Below, piece after piece: positions 57,126-64,000 of a stretch of DNA of 64,000 nucleotides. The stretch spans positions 248,001 to 312,000 of the forward strand of contig JAOZHW010000005.1 of assembly GCA_026014685.1 (NCBI GenBank), given 5' to 3'. Positions within the stretch are counted from its first letter, which is position 1. The number at the start of each line of letters is the position of its first letter. Below the pieces are notes generated by a model. The model was not told the DNA's origin. It did not search any database and worked only from the letters and a program-made list of their open reading frames with translations. A program made the position numbers and the translations under genes. The stretch is from Candidatus Bathyarchaeota archaeon. GTDB lineage: Archaea; Thermoproteota; Bathyarchaeia; Bathyarchaeales; Bathycorpusculaceae.

Positions 57126-59342
57126 ATGGCGCGATATAGACAAACAGAAGAAATTGTCAAACTGATGAATAACCCAAACATCATCCGCAACACCAGCATC
57201 ATCGCACACGTAGACCACGGCAAAACCACCCTCTCAGACAGCTTACTAGCCCACGCAGGCATCATCAGCACCCAAACCGCAGGACAAAAACTCTTCTTAG
57301 ACAGCTGGGACCTTGAGCAGAAACGTCAAATGACCGTTTTCGCTTCAAACGTCAGCTTAGTCCACACATTCAACAACCAAGATTACCTCATCAACCTCAT
57401 CGACACACCCGGACACATCGACTTCTCAGGCGCAGTTACCAGAAGCCTAAGAGCAGTCGACGGAGCCCTCGTCGTAGTCGACGCGGTTGAAGGCCCTATG
57501 ACTCAGACTGAAACCGTGCTCATGCAGGCTCTGCGTGAACGCGTCAAACCTCTTCTGTTCATCAACAAAGTTGACCGATTAATCAAAGAAATCAAGTTGA
57601 CCCCCGCGGAGATTCAGAAGAAATTCGCAAAGATTCTTCTCCGCGTAAACAGCCTCATCGAAAAGTATGCTCCGCCAGAACATAAACAGGACTGGCAAGT
57701 TAAAATCGAAGACAGCCGCGTCGCCTTCGGTTCTGCACTTCACAAGTGGGGCTTAAACCTCAACCACATGAAACTAAAGAAAGTCAGCTTCCAAGACATC
57801 ATCGACGCATACAGCGGTGAACCAGCAGACGTCGGCAGAAAAGTCGATGAACTAAGCAAAAAAGCACCCCTGCCAGAACCAATCTTGGACATGTTCTGCG
57901 AACACCTGCCCAGCCCAGTTACAGCTCAACCTTACCGTCAATCACAGATTTGGCCAGGCGACCCAAAGAGCGCAGTCGGCGTCGGCATGGCAAAAGTTGA
58001 CCCCAACGCACCACTACTCATGTGCATATCCACCATTGAAGTTGACCCACACAGCGGCACAGTCGCCATCGGCAGAATCTTTAGCGGCGCCATCACAAAA
58101 GGCAAAGAAGTCCAACTCGTCAGCGCTAACCAGAAAGGCACCATCCAGCAGGTCTTCATGTCCATGGCCACCGACCGTGTCTTCGTTGACCGCGTTCCCG
58201 CAGGCAACATCGGCGCAATCTCAGGTTTACCTGCACTGCACGTCGGCGAAACTGTCGGCGAAGCAGGTGTAGAAATCCACAGCTTCGAAGGCTTACAGTA
58301 CGTTTCTGACCCAGTCGTCACTGTAGCCGTGGAACCCGAAGACGTCAAAGACCTCCCATTGTTTGACAAAGTCATGCATAAACTCACCACCGAAGACCCC
58401 AACCTGCACTTCGTTATGAACAAAGAGTCAGGCGAATTCCTCCTCTCAGGTATGGGTGAGTTACACCTTGAAATCACTGCTTACCGTATGCAAGAAAGCG
58501 GCCTCAAAGTCAAACTAAGCAAACCCATAGTCATCTTCAGAGAAACCATCAGCCACGACTACCGCGGTCCAGCAATCATGGGTAAAAGCCCCAACAAGCA
58601 CAACAAACTCTGGATAACCATCGAAAAACTCAGCCCCGAAGTCATCGAAGCTATCAAAGCAGAAAAAATCACCGACATGCAAAGCAAAGACGAACGCACA
58701 AAAATCCTACGTAACCTCGGCTGGGACGCTGACGACGCAAAGGGCGCAGTGGCAGTTGAAGAAAACAACATCCTTGTCAACCGCATCAAAGGACGCCAAT
58801 ACGTGGATGAAATCATCGACCACATAAAGACAGGTTTCCGCGAAGCCGTCCACACTTCTCCACTCGCAAAAGAACCCGCTTACGGACTCAAAATCAACCT
58901 TGAAGATATCACCTTGCACGAAGACCCAGTCCACAGAGGCCCTGCACAAGCGATCCCCATGACTTGGAGACCCATCTACTGTGCAATCCTACTCAGCGAC
59001 CCCATCTTGCTTGAGCCAATGATGAGTTTCGAATGCAAAGTTCCAAGCGAATTCGTCAGCAGCGTAATCACGTTGCTCAACAAACGCAGAGGCAAAATCA
59101 TCGACATGCCCAGCGAAGAAGACATGATCACAGTCAAAGCAGAAATGCCCGTATCTGAATCCTTCGGTATCGCAGACGAACTCCGCAGCAGCACACAAGG
59201 CCGAGCTTTCTGGGCAACACAGTTCAGCAGGTGGGCACCAGTCCCAGCACAGATGCAAGCGGACACCATCAAAAAGATTCGCGAACGCAGAGGCTTACCA
59301 CCAGTTCCGCCAAAGCCAGAAGAATACTTCGAGAACGAGTAA
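57126..59342 (+). CDS. fusA: Translation elongation factor EF-2
   Basis: A 738-residue ribosomal translocase GTPase. AHVDHGKTT (27-35), DTPGHIDFSG (93-102) and FINKVDRL (145-152) are the GTP motifs. Domain IV has LHEDPVHRGPAQ, with His603 as the diphthamide residue, and the C-terminus RRGKIIDM and ATQFSRWAPVP are typical. The switch I stretch reads KRQMTVFAS where many EF-2 proteins have RGITI. DphB, needed for the histidine modification, is in the window. ATG 57126 has GGAGAAAG upstream. Confidence 0.96.
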   Translation: MARYRQTEEIVKLMNNPNIIRNTSIIAHVDHGKTTLSDSLLAHAGIISTQTAGQKLFLDSWDLEQKRQMTVFASNVSLVHTFNNQDYLINLIDTPGHIDFSGAVTRSLRAVDGALVVVDAVEGPMTQTETVLMQALRERVKPLLFINKVDRLIKEIKLTPAEIQKKFAKILLRVNSLIEKYAPPEHKQDWQVKIEDSRVAFGSALHKWGLNLNHMKLKKVSFQDIIDAYSGEPADVGRKVDELSKKAPLPEPILDMFCEHLPSPVTAQPYRQSQIWPGDPKSAVGVGMAKVDPNAPLLMCISTIEVDPHSGTVAIGRIFSGAITKGKEVQLVSANQKGTIQQVFMSMATDRVFVDRVPAGNIGAISGLPALHVGETVGEAGVEIHSFEGLQYVSDPVVTVAVEPEDVKDLPLFDKVMHKLTTEDPNLHFVMNKESGEFLLSGMGELHLEITAYRMQESGLKVKLSKPIVIFRETISHDYRGPAIMGKSPNKHNKLWITIEKLSPEVIEAIKAEKITDMQSKDERTKILRNLGWDADDAKGAVAVEENNILVNRIKGRQYVDEIIDHIKTGFREAVHTSPLAKEPAYGLKINLEDITLHEDPVHRGPAQAIPMTWRPIYCAILLSDPILLEPMMSFECKVPSEFVSSVITLLNKRRGKIIDMPSEEDMITVKAEMPVSESFGIADELRSSTQGRAFWATQFSRWAPVPAQMQADTIKKIRERRGLPPVPPKPEEYFENE

Positions 59343-59528
59343 AACCCACTTTTCTCCCCCAACTTTTCATTTATTTCTATTTTTGAACATTCAATTCTTG
59401 TTTTTAGCATTTCATATAATTGATTGCTGCAAATATCCAAAAGATCACCAGACTGAAAAATGGTGTGAGAACTCTATTCGGGGTAAGGCTTTAATGCAGA
59501 CAAATGCTTAGTTTCTTGTGGTCTTTTT

Positions 59529-60116
59529 ATGATTGTCGGAGTCTCTGGAAGCCCAAGAAAAGAAGCAACCGAATACGTCCTTGAGCAGGCATTAACGATG
59601 CTTAAAGAGAAAGGTTACGAAACCAAGTTTTGGAATGTCCGCGGCAAATGGATGGAATACTGCATCCACTGCGACTTCTGCCTAAAAAACAAAGTCTGCA
59701 CCTTCCAAGACGACCTCGAAGACCTCTACGAACAATTCGCCAAAGCAAAAGGCATCATATTAGCCACACCAGTCTACAACGGCGGCGTCAGCGCCCAACT
59801 TAAAACCGTCATGGACCGCACCCGCTCACTGGTCGCGGCAGACAAAGACTTCTTCAAAGGCAAAGTCGGCATGGGCATAACCGTCGGCGGAGACAGAACA
59901 GGCGGCCAAGAACTTGCCCAGTGGCAAATCCACACTTTCTACCTCATAAACGGCATGATCCCTGTCGGTGGAGGACCCTTCGGCGCAAATTTGGGTGCAA
60001 ACTTTTGGAGCAAAGACACCTTAGAGGGCGTAAAACTTGACGAAGAGGGCGCGCGGGGACTTAAAAAGACTGTGAAGCGGTTTGCGGAGTACATTGAATT
60101 GTACTGTAAAAAGTAA
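59529..60116 (+). CDS. Iron-sulfur flavoprotein (Isf-type)
   Basis: A 195-residue flavodoxin-fold protein. VGVSGSPRKEATEYVL (3-18) binds the FMN phosphate, and CIHCDFCLKNKVC (Cys45, 48, 51, 57) is the compact Cx2Cx2Cx5C motif for a 4Fe-4S cluster seen in archaeal iron-sulfur flavoproteins. PVYNGGVSAQLKTVMDR is the usual second FMN segment. Such proteins accept electrons from ferredoxin and can reduce O2 or H2O2. It is 12 bases ahead of the archaeoflavoprotein gene, with which it likely forms an electron transfer pair. Confidence 0.88.
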   Translation: MIVGVSGSPRKEATEYVLEQALTMLKEKGYETKFWNVRGKWMEYCIHCDFCLKNKVCTFQDDLEDLYEQFAKAKGIILATPVYNGGVSAQLKTVMDRTRSLVAADKDFFKGKVGMGITVGGDRTGGQELAQWQIHTFYLINGMIPVGGGPFGANLGANFWSKDTLEGVKLDEEGARGLKKTVKRFAEYIELYCKK

Positions 60117-60128
60117 TCGGTGAATTTT

Positions 60129-60713
60129 ATGAGTGAAGTTAAACCTAAAAAATTAAAAGTTGCTTGGGGCATAACGGGTGCAGGCGACAAAATCGCTGAA
60201 ATCATCGAAAATATGAAAGACCTAAAAAGTCAATGTCAAGACAAAGTTGAATTCGACGTTTACATCTCTAAAAACGCTGACACCATGCTCAAGTTTTATC
60301 GCCTCGACGAAGAAGTCAAAAAGAATTTCCCCAAAGTTTGGGTGGAAGCCAACTCTAACTCGCCTTTCTTGGCAGGGATGGTACAAAGCGGCAAATACGA
60401 ATTCCTTCTGATAATGCCCGCTTCATCAAACACAGTGGCGAAAATCGTTAACAGCATAAGCGACACACTCATCACCAACGCGGCGCTTATGGCGCTCAAA
60501 GCATTCGTACCCGTTTGGATTATGCCTGTTGACTACAAGGAAAGCATCATCTACACCAAGCTGCCTAACGGCAAAGACATGAAGCTCCGCGTAAGAAAAG
60601 AGGAAGCCGAGCAGGTTCGCAAGTTGATGCAAACTGAAGATGTGCATGTGTTTGAGAACCCTGCGAAGGTGCGTGAGGGCTTTTTGGAGTGGCTTAAAAC
60701 AGTCAAGACCTGA
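60129..60713 (+). CDS. Archaeoflavoprotein (AfpA-like flavoprotein)
   Basis: A 194-residue flavoprotein-fold protein. KVAWGITGAGDKIAEIIENM near the start, LIMPASSNTVAKIVNSISD and VWIMPVDYK match the UbiX/AfpA-like FMN-binding family, of which AfpA of Archaeoglobus is known to take electrons from ferredoxin. ATG 60129 has GGTGA five bases upstream and is preferred to GTG 60120. It follows the iron-sulfur flavoprotein gene directly. Confidence 0.83.
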   Translation: MSEVKPKKLKVAWGITGAGDKIAEIIENMKDLKSQCQDKVEFDVYISKNADTMLKFYRLDEEVKKNFPKVWVEANSNSPFLAGMVQSGKYEFLLIMPASSNTVAKIVNSISDTLITNAALMALKAFVPVWIMPVDYKESIIYTKLPNGKDMKLRVRKEEAEQVRKLMQTEDVHVFENPAKVREGFLEWLKTVKT

Positions 60714-60730
60714 TTTCTTCTCAGCTAAAC

Positions 60731-60767
60731 TTTTTTTTATCCAATGCCCATTTTTGCTTAATTTTTT
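60731..60767 (+). terminator. Triple T-run terminator after the flavoprotein pair
   Basis: Eight T (60731-60738), five T (60751-60755) and six T (60762-60767) beginning 18 bases past the stop; a strong archaeal termination region. Confidence 0.6.
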
Positions 60768-60848
60768 GTAGGTTGTGGTTGCACGAGTGAAACAACAAAG
60801 ATTTTTATTGTATCCAAGTAACCCTTTTCGGTTATTAACGTGTTGTAC

Positions 60849-60974
60849 ATGGTTAATTGCCCCCATTGCGGTCAAAGCATTGCTAAACCCTTGCGAAAAA
60901 TCGAGAACTCCGCGTTCTGCATTGAGCTCTACAGGTGCCCCAAATGCGGGAAAGAGTTTAAGCGCTTCATTTAG
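60849..60974 (+). CDS. 41-residue zinc-ribbon microprotein
   Basis: Reads MVNCPHCGQSIAK and ends LYRCPKCGKEFKRFI, so two CPxCG knuckles form a complete zinc ribbon of minimal size. Its 3-prime end overlaps the end of the reverse microprotein gene by eight bases. TTTTTATTG near 60802-60810 may be the TATA box. Probably a small nucleic-acid-binding or protein-binding factor. Confidence 0.75.
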   Translation: MVNCPHCGQSIAKPLRKIENSAFCIELYRCPKCGKEFKRFI

Positions 60975-61109
60975 GCCTGTAAACAACTAAGCCGTTGGCG
61001 GAGTCTTTTACTGCTAAAGCGGTGTTTTTGCTACTTTACGGGCTACTTGTTTGTCATCTGCGTGGATGTAGCCCTCAGATAGGTCTTTTGGTTCTATACT
61101 ATGTGGCAT
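60967..61109 (-). CDS. Microprotein gene, apparently frameshifted
   Basis: From ATG 61109 the frame reads MPHSIEPKDLSEGYIHADDK and then KQVARKVAK, but runs into a stop after TPL. The next frame continues NTALAVKDSANGLVVYRPK to a stop at 60967-60969. One more A in the run of five (T residues 61025-61029 on the forward strand) would give a continuous protein of 47 residues. The TATA box 25 bases upstream and the tail-to-tail fit with the zinc-ribbon gene support a real gene. No family recognised. Confidence 0.55.
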
Positions 61110-61127
61110 CCAAATGAAGCCCACAAT

Positions 61128-61140
61128 CCCTTATATCGCC
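61128..61140 (-). promoter_or_regulatory. TATA box of the reverse microprotein gene
   Basis: On the reverse strand GGCGATATAAGGG is centred about 25 bases before the ATG at 61109, which predicts a leaderless transcript and fixes that start. Confidence 0.55.
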
Positions 61141-61307
61141 AATTCAGGTTACCTTTAAAGTGGAAAACGCAAGGGATAGCCAACACGTTAGGCGGGTCAG
61201 ACAGCTGCCAAAGGAGAAGGCTTCTGCCCCAAACACTTTTTAGCATTCTTCTCTGACAGCACAAGGTTTGGTCCGCTTAACCTCACTTTTTAACGCCAAG
61301 ACCATTT

Positions 61308-61350
61308 CACGCGACGTCTCAGCGCAGAGGCCCCCTCCCTTATATAAAGC
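61308..61350 (+). promoter_or_regulatory. Composite promoter element, copy 4, upstream of the DNA polymerase
   Basis: Box CACGCGACGTCTC (61308-61320), 8 bases, GGCCCCCTCCC (61329-61339), TATA TTATATAAAGC (61340-61350). Expected transcription start about 61367, giving a leader of 24-36 bases for the polymerase. Confidence 0.8.
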
Positions 61351-61390
61351 CTAAATGAAACTTTAAAGGTTAAACCCAAATAATGGTTTA

Positions 61391-63775
61391 TTGTGGTTGC
61401 CTGTGAAACTGGTTTTTTGGCTACTCGACATCAACCCCAAAGTAGATGAAGATACCTTTGAGCTGTGGCTTTGGGGGATCGATTCGGAGGGCAACCGTGT
61501 GCTACTTGTCGAGCGCAACTTTGCCGCTTACTTCTACGTCGTTCTCCACGGCGGAGCTAACCCCGATACCGTGATACAACAAATAACGGGGACAGCCGCG
61601 GTTGAGGTAGCTAAAACTGAAGTTGTTAGCCGCCGTTTCTTCGGCAAACCAGTCACCGCCATAAAAGTCACCTGCAAAAACCCCACAAAAACCGCACAAG
61701 TCGCCAAGGAACTCCGAAAACTTGACGGCGTCTCTGACTGCCTCGAAGACGATATACGGGCGGCGATGCGCTACTTAATCGACAACGGTGTTGTGCCCTG
61801 TGGGTGGCATGAGGCAGAAGTAGCAGAAGAACCAAACACCCAAAAGGTAAGGGTTGATGGGGTTTTTTCGCTTCTTTCTTCGCCTAAACCGCTTGACAAC
61901 CCAAATGTGCCGCGCTTGAGGACGCTGGCTTTCTCTATTGTTTGCTACAGCCATGAAGGCACACCTAAACCTGACCGAAACCCCACAGTGTTAATTTCAA
62001 CGGTCGCCAGCAACGGAGAAGAACACCAGTTCGTCGCAGACAAAAACAACAACGACAAGCAACTTCTCAACGACTTCAACGCTTACATCAAAAAATTCGA
62101 CCCCGACGTCATCGTAAACTACGGCGGCAACGCAACCGACTGGACATACCTAAAAAGCCGAAGCCACAAACACAACCTGAAACTGGATTTTGACCGCGCA
62201 GGATTCGAACCCCACACCAGTGTTTACGGTCACGTCTCAGTAACTGGCATCGTGAATGTGGATGTGGCTGATTTTTCAGACATGTTCCCTGAGGTCAAGG
62301 TTAAGACGCTTGCAAATTTCGCTGAGCACTTAGGCGTAGGCGCAGCTGGAAGTGGGGTGGTTGAGGATGTTTTGGTCGCGGAGTACTGGGATAACCCGAA
62401 AAAACGTCCAGAACTGGAGCGGTTTTCGTTGGAGAGCGCTCGTAGAGTTTACGGCGTGGGGGAGTTGCTTGTTGATTTTGCCATGCAAATGGCGGGTTTA
62501 ACCAGCCTCCCCTTGGATCATGTTATGACGGCCGCGACGGGGTTTCGCGTGGACTGGTATCTGGTTAAGTTGGCGCAGAAAATCGGAGAGTTAGTGCCAA
62601 GACGCCTAGAACAACAGTACATATCCTACGCTGGGGGGTTGGTGCTTTCACCCAAACCTGGTTTGCACGATAACATCGCGGTGTTGGACTTCAAATCCAT
62701 GTACCCAAACATCATGATAACCTACAACATCTCCCCTGACACCTACATTGAACCCGACCAACCTGACCCCGAAGGCGGCTCATACAAAGCACCCGAAGTT
62801 GGTTATCGGTTCCGCAAGACGCCGCCAGGATTCTACAAAGAAGCCCTCACATACTTAATCAACATCCGCGGGGAACTACGCCAAAAAATGCTTGCACTTA
62901 ACCCTAAAACTGTTGAATACCGCATCTTGGATGCACGCCAAAAAGCCGTCAAAATCCTCACCAACGCCATCTACGGCTACGCAGGATGGGTGGGCGCCAG
63001 ATGGTACATTAAACCCGTCGCTGAAGCCGCTTCGGCTTGGGGGAGGCACATAATTTTGACGGCGTCACAGATGGCTCAACAGGCGGGGTTGGGTGTGGTT
63101 TACGGCGACACTGACAGTTTATTCATCAACTACGACAAAGCCAAAGTTGACCAACTTCAAAAAGGCATCAAGGTTGAACTCAAACTTGACGTAGAAATCG
63201 GCGAAGTCTACAAACGCATCTTTTTCACCGAAGCAAAAAAACGCTACGCAGGCTTACGTCAAGATGGCACCTTGGATGTTGTGGGTTTAGAGGTGATTCG
63301 GGGTGACTGGGCAGAAGTCGCTAAGCAAGTGCAAGAGCATGTGCTCGAAATTATCCTCAAAGAGCAGACGCCCAAAAACGCCGTCGCCTACGTGCACTCG
63401 GTGGTGTCTGATTTACGACACAGAAGACTACCACTGGATAGCCTTATTATTTGGAAGACTCTGACTAAGCCGCCTGAGCAGTATGCGGTGAGAGCTCCTC
63501 ATGTAGAGGCGGCGAAACTGCTGCTTGAGAAAGGCTGGCGATTGGGAAGCGGCGACAAAGTAGGCTATGTGGTTGTAGCTGGGAAAGGGGCGCTTAACCG
63601 CCGCGTTAAACCACATGTTTTTGCTAAACTCGACGAAATCGACGTTGACTATTACGTGACTAATCAGGTTTTACCTGCGGCAGCGCGGATACTGGAATTC
63701 TTTAACGTAACCCAAAAAGACTTAGAGAAAACAACAAAAGAAGAGAAAACAAAGAGCCTAAGTGAATACTTTTAG
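61391..63775 (+). CDS. Family B DNA polymerase with altered exonuclease site
   Basis: A 794-residue polymerase. Motif A LDFKSMYPN (432-440), motif B KILTNAIYGYAG (521-532) and motif C YGDTDS (571-576) are intact. In the exonuclease domain, Exo I, normally AFDIE, reads AFSIVCY (Ser182, Val184), so both acidic metal ligands are gone; Exo II NYGGNATDW keeps one aspartate (Asp250) but lacks the usual asparagine; Exo III has Tyr354 with Glu358 in place of Asp. It should polymerise without proofreading. The start is TTG 61391, or GTG 61403, which would give a terminus more like other archaeal enzymes. The promoter is composite copy 4. Confidence 0.93.
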   Translation: MWLPVKLVFWLLDINPKVDEDTFELWLWGIDSEGNRVLLVERNFAAYFYVVLHGGANPDTVIQQITGTAAVEVAKTEVVSRRFFGKPVTAIKVTCKNPTKTAQVAKELRKLDGVSDCLEDDIRAAMRYLIDNGVVPCGWHEAEVAEEPNTQKVRVDGVFSLLSSPKPLDNPNVPRLRTLAFSIVCYSHEGTPKPDRNPTVLISTVASNGEEHQFVADKNNNDKQLLNDFNAYIKKFDPDVIVNYGGNATDWTYLKSRSHKHNLKLDFDRAGFEPHTSVYGHVSVTGIVNVDVADFSDMFPEVKVKTLANFAEHLGVGAAGSGVVEDVLVAEYWDNPKKRPELERFSLESARRVYGVGELLVDFAMQMAGLTSLPLDHVMTAATGFRVDWYLVKLAQKIGELVPRRLEQQYISYAGGLVLSPKPGLHDNIAVLDFKSMYPNIMITYNISPDTYIEPDQPDPEGGSYKAPEVGYRFRKTPPGFYKEALTYLINIRGELRQKMLALNPKTVEYRILDARQKAVKILTNAIYGYAGWVGARWYIKPVAEAASAWGRHIILTASQMAQQAGLGVVYGDTDSLFINYDKAKVDQLQKGIKVELKLDVEIGEVYKRIFFTEAKKRYAGLRQDGTLDVVGLEVIRGDWAEVAKQVQEHVLEIILKEQTPKNAVAYVHSVVSDLRHRRLPLDSLIIWKTLTKPPEQYAVRAPHVEAAKLLLEKGWRLGSGDKVGYVVVAGKGALNRRVKPHVFAKLDEIDVDYYVTNQVLPAAARILEFFNVTQKDLEKTTKEEKTKSLSEYF

Positions 63776-64000
63776 GCTGGGGGAATTGCCTGCTGGAAGG
63801 TTATCAAGTCAACGTTGAGTGCAGGTTTTACTGCTTCAGAGATGCGTGAGGCAACGATGCGTTTGATGGATTTGTCTGCTGCGATGTCCACGATGCGTTG
63901 AGTTATGATGCCGTCAAAGACTATGGTGTCTACGCCTGTTACCTGTTGAAGTTTCTCTGCGAGTTGGCTAACGGGAAGGCGCTCGATTAATTCGAGTTTT
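63772..64000 (-). CDS. dnaG: Archaeal DnaG, C-terminal part
   Basis: The last 75 codons of a gene cut by the window edge. The reading has LPVSQLAEKLQQVTGVDTIV and then FDGIITQRIVDIAADKSIK, the conserved C-terminal pattern of archaeal DnaG (DGVITQRLVDIA in relatives), a Toprim protein linked to the exosome and, in some archaea, to primase activity. It ends IPPA and overlaps the polymerase stop by four bases, tail to tail. The catalytic Toprim residues lie outside the window. Confidence 0.8.
   Translation of the reverse strand, partial: KLELIERLPVSQLAEKLQQVTGVDTIVFDGIITQRIVDIAADKSIKRIVASRISEAVKPALNVDLITFQQAIPPA

Noticed and set aside
61101-61256. Forward ORF of 51 codons before the polymerase
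   Set aside because: Composition is not protein-like, and the region is better explained by the promoter and start of the reverse microprotein gene.

Overview
The window is chromosomal DNA of an archaeon. It carries EF-1A, EF-2 with its diphthamide histidine, diphthine synthase, Nop5 and fibrillarin, a family B DNA polymerase, archaeal-type DnaG, the CTP-dependent riboflavin kinase RbkR and RibL. TATA boxes lie about 25 bases before many starts. The mix of an anaerobic ribonucleotide reductase, a 2-oxoacid:ferredoxin oxidoreductase, iron-sulfur flavoproteins and a cytosolic chemoreceptor points to an anaerobe. I infer a TACK-group lineage, most likely Bathyarchaeia, but nothing here proves it. 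There is no rRNA, tRNA, CRISPR array, insertion sequence or prophage that I can see.

Layout. 1-3.3 kb: reverse-strand sugar/glycan cluster (two DegT aminotransferases, methyltransferase, WbqC, PIG-L deacetylase). 3.3-5.2 kb: membrane and helix-turn-helix genes without clear function. 5.5-10.6 kb: a CBS protein with a ribosome-hibernation-like C-terminus, tandem FxLYD surface proteins with duplicated promoters, and coiled-coil proteins. 10.8-15.2 kb: an HMGL-family enzyme, a BioB-like radical SAM enzyme, a CDP-alcohol phosphotransferase and small membrane/regulatory genes. 15.5-26.7 kb: large secreted proteins, EF-1A, a dolichol-phosphate-mannose-synthase-like transferase, a GH2 beta-mannosidase and an AglD-like flippase. 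27-30.3 kb: nrdR-nrdD-nrdG. 31-40 kb: OFOR, HtpX, rhomboid, FAD synthesis and diphthine synthase. 40-44.5 kb: two cobamide genes, Nop5 and fibrillarin. 44.7-51.5 kb: chemoreceptor, agmatine-to-putrescine pair, an unusual NrdD-like protein and PyrB. 51.7-64 kb: HTH protein, lectin-like protein, P-type ATPase, EF-2, flavoproteins, two microproteins, family B polymerase and DnaG.

Most notable. (1) A composite promoter occurs five times: a 13-base box, exactly 8 variable bases, an 11-base C-rich box, and a TATA box butted directly against it. It precedes the DNA polymerase, an HTH protein, a flippase leader and a possible small RNA; one copy has lost its TATA box. Two copies belong to a 115-bp inverted duplication, 85% identical without gaps. 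(2) The family B polymerase lacks the exonuclease I acidic residues. (3) An NrdD-like protein carries an N-terminal helix-turn-helix and ATP-cone but has lost the radical glycine and apparently the active-site cysteine. (4) Two reading frames, the chemoreceptor and a 47-residue microprotein, are each broken by what looks like one missing A in an A-run.

How the genes connect. EF-2 and its modification enzyme DphB are both present. RbkR and RibL together turn riboflavin into FAD. The agmatine deiminase and N-carbamoylputrescine amidase are co-transcribed. The glycan genes, the GT2 enzyme and the flippase could serve N-glycosylation of the many sequon-rich surface proteins, which is inference.
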